From the NCBI GenBank assembly GCA_026398285.1, contig JAPLTI010000264.1:1-6858 (forward strand): 6,858 nt of DNA. The letters are read 5' to 3'. Both the position numbers and the translations under genes were made by a program. This document shows positions 5,350-6,858 of this stretch, piece after piece; the first letter of the stretch is position 1; the number at the start of each line of letters is the position of its first letter. The notes under the pieces are model-generated. The model was not told the DNA's origin and did no database searches. It saw only the letters and a program-made list of their open reading frames with translations. The stretch is from Verrucomicrobiota bacterium (GTDB taxonomy: Bacteria > Verrucomicrobiota > Verrucomicrobiia > Chthoniobacterales > Terrimicrobiaceae).

Positions 5350-6591
5350 TCATGTCCAGCAAATTTTTTCCAATCTTTTTGCCACCTCTTCCACATTCGC
5401 CCGGCTGTTGAAGGCGGAGATGCGGAAGTAGCCTTCTCCGGCTGGGCCGAAGCCGCTGCCGGGGGTGATGACGACATTGGCTTCTTGGAGCATTTTATCG
5501 AAGACCTGCCAACTGGTGAGGTGTTTTGGAGCGCGGACCCAGATATAGGGGGCGTTGATTCCACCGAGGGTTGCGAGGCCGCATTTCTCTGCCGCCGCGC
5601 GTAGGATGGCGGCGTTGCCCATGTAATGCTCGATGAGTGCTGCGACCTGTTCTTTGCCGGCGGGCGAGTAGAGGGACTCGGCGGCGCGCTGGGTCACATA
5701 GCCCACACCATTGAATTTCGTGCTGAAGCGTCGGTTCCAAAGCGGATGCAGTGGCGTCATTTCACCTGTGGCGGTGCGGCATTTCAGTTCTTTTGGAAGG
5801 ACGGTAAAAGCGCAGCGGACTCCGGTGAATCCACCATTCTTGGAGAAACTGCGGAACTCGATGCAGCATCGGCGTGCTCCCGGGATTTCGTAGATCGAAT
5901 GCGGAATTTCAGGGTCGCGGATGTAGGCCTCGTAAGCCGCGTCGAAAAGGATGATCGCGTCATTCGCGAGAGCGTATTCGACCCAAGCCGTAAGCTGGGC
6001 GCGCGTGGCAGTGGCGCCTGTGGGGTTGTTTGGGTAGCACAGGTAAATGAGATCTACTTTTTCTTTTGGAATCCCGGGAACGAAGCCGTTCTCCGCATTG
6101 CATGGCAGATAGACCAAACCGCTGTAGAGGCCGTTCTCATCAGCCTCGCCAGTGTGTCCAGCCATGACATTGGTATCCACATAGACCGGATAAACCGGGT
6201 CCATCACGGCGATGCGATTGTTATCGCCAAAGATATCCAGGATGTTTCCGCAGTCGCACTTGGAGCCATCGGAAACAAAAATCTCGTCATCCGCGACCTC
6301 AAGCCCGCGCGAGCGGTAGTCGTTTTCCGCGATAGCGTGCCTCAGAAACTCATACCCCTGTTCGGGACCGTATCCCCGGAAGCTGCCTCGCTCGCCCATT
6401 TCATCGACCGCCTTGTGCATGGCCTCACGAACGGCCACAGGTAGAGGCTCGGTCACATCGCCTATGCCGCAACGAATGAGTCGGGCCGCACCTTCGGGGT
6501 TGGCGTCGGTGAAGGCTTTGACGCGGCGATTGATCTCGGGAAAAAGGTAACCCGCTTTGAGTTTGAGGTAGTTTGAATTGAGGTGAGCCAT
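5350..6591 (-). CDS. dapL: LL-diaminopimelate aminotransferase
   Basis: PLP-dependent cytoplasmic enzyme that converts tetrahydrodipicolinate directly to LL-2,6-diaminopimelate with glutamate as amino donor. It replaces the dapD-dapC-dapE steps of lysine and peptidoglycan precursor synthesis. From ATG 6591 it has 413 residues, the usual length. The DapL hallmark NSNYLKLKAGYLFPEI opens the protein. Fold-type I features follow: YPNNPTGA (Asn189), FDAAYEAY (Asp217, Tyr220), SFSKNGGFTG with the PLP Schiff-base Lys251, and TPGSGFGPAGEGYFRISAF with the substrate carboxylate Arg390. This combination points to DapL rather than aspartate aminotransferase. ATG 6615 would add eight residues from inside the sod terminator and is rejected. 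The start lies about 18 bases beyond that terminator's T-tract with no Shine-Dalgarno, so its promoter must overlap the terminator or the end of sod, unless read-through supplies it. Confidence 0.95.
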   Translation of the reverse strand: MAHLNSNYLKLKAGYLFPEINRRVKAFTDANPEGAARLIRCGIGDVTEPLPVAVREAMHKAVDEMGERGSFRGYGPEQGYEFLRHAIAENDYRSRGLEVADDEIFVSDGSKCDCGNILDIFGDNNRIAVMDPVYPVYVDTNVMAGHTGEADENGLYSGLVYLPCNAENGFVPGIPKEKVDLIYLCYPNNPTGATATRAQLTAWVEYALANDAIILFDAAYEAYIRDPEIPHSIYEIPGARRCCIEFRSFSKNGGFTGVRCAFTVLPKELKCRTATGEMTPLHPLWNRRFSTKFNGVGYVTQRAAESLYSPAGKEQVAALIEHYMGNAAILRAAAEKCGLATLGGINAPYIWVRAPKHLTSWQVFDKMLQEANVVITPGSGFGPAGEGYFRISAFNSRANVEEVAKRLEKICWT

Positions 6592-6609
6592 GGTGAAAGC
6601 GGAGGACTT

Positions 6610-6645
6610 AAACAAAAACGCCCGACCGTTTCCAGTCGGGCGTTT
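6610..6645 (-). terminator. Intrinsic terminator of the superoxide dismutase gene
   Basis: AAACGCCCGAC (6616-6626) and GTCGGGCGTTT (6635-6645) form a perfect 11-bp GC-rich stem with an eight-base loop. On the minus strand the hairpin runs into TTTTTGTTT (6618-6610). It lies 21 bases after the sod stop codon. The plus-strand tail is less T-rich, so it mainly serves the minus-strand genes. Confidence 0.9.
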
Positions 6646-6666
6646 GAATTTATGAACGATTCTTGA

Positions 6667-6858
6667 TCAGGCGTTGGCGAAGTTTTTCTCGACTGCGGAC
6701 CAGTTGATCGTATTCCACCAGGCTTTGAGATAATCGGCACGGCGGTTTTGGTAGTTCAGGTAGTAGGCGTGCTCCCAGACATCACAGCCGAGGATCGGGG
6801 TACCGGGGCACTCGGAGACGCCGGTCATGAGCGGGTTGTCTTGATTGGGAGTGGAGCA
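6667..6858 (-). CDS. sodA: Superoxide dismutase, Fe/Mn family (probably Mn type), C-terminal part
   Basis: Cytoplasmic enzyme converting superoxide to oxygen and hydrogen peroxide. Only the last 63 residues are in the window; the 5' end is off the right edge and the stop is TGA 6667-6669. The fragment holds the family metal-binding motif DVWEHAYY, giving two ligands, Asp26 and His30 of the fragment, followed by LNYQNRRADYLKAWWNTINW. The Gln in TPNQDNPLM (fragment residue 6) is at the position where Mn enzymes carry Gln and classical Fe enzymes carry Ala, and PILG before the metal motif also resembles SodA. I therefore favour the Mn type, though cambialistic enzymes share these features and half the active site is missing. 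A strong terminator follows the gene. Confidence 0.93.
   Translation of the reverse strand, partial: CSTPNQDNPLMTGVSECPGTPILGCDVWEHAYYLNYQNRRADYLKAWWNTINWSAVEKNFANA

Noticed and set aside
5328..5358. Possible promoter before the prepilin gene: TGGACA (5353-5358) and TATATG (5328-5333) on the minus strand
   Set aside because: The spacer is 19 bases and the -10 match is four of six, so it is little better than chance in AT-rich sequence.
5626..6444. Plus-strand open frame of 272 codons
   Set aside because: Antisense shadow of dapL with no family features of its own.

Overview
This is an ordinary chromosomal, housekeeping window. All seven recognisable genes lie on the minus strand, so the region reads right to left: superoxide dismutase (partial), dapL, a prepilin-like gene, rplS, rnhB, yraN, uup (an ABC-F ATPase) and rapA (partial). 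No gap between genes exceeds about 155 bases, and I see no insertion sequence, CRISPR array, tRNA, rRNA or phage gene.

Organism: the best guess is a member of the Verrucomicrobia or a close PVC relative. Three weak lines agree: an LL-diaminopimelate aminotransferase (DapL) for lysine/peptidoglycan precursor synthesis; a prepilin whose cleavage site is Ala|Phe rather than Gly|Phe, a form I associate with this group; and short GGGAC-loop palindromes of a kind I recall as common in these genomes. No rRNA is present, so this is inference. GC is roughly 55-62% by eye in most genes but nearer 45% in the prepilin gene.

Right part (4295-6858): the 3' end of a Mn-type superoxide dismutase gene ends at a strong intrinsic terminator, and dapL starts about 18 bases beyond its T-tract. 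A prepilin/pseudopilin gene follows, then rplS for ribosomal protein L19. The usual trmD/rimM/rpsP partners are not upstream of rplS.

Middle (3023-4294): rplS is followed by a 154-base gap with three inverted repeats. One has the shape of an intrinsic terminator ending only 36 bases before rnhB, so rnhB and yraN may be expressed at a fraction of the rplS level. rnhB and yraN overlap by 62 bases. A second copy of the GGGAC-loop palindrome separates yraN from uup.

Left part (1-3022): uup and rapA overlap by ATGA and are probably translationally coupled. Together they could form a small module for clearing stalled machinery: Uup acts on stalled ribosomes and branched DNA, RapA recycles RNA polymerase. 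I found no clearly novel system. The most interesting signals are the paired palindromic repeats, the attenuator-like placement of terminators, and the gene pairings.
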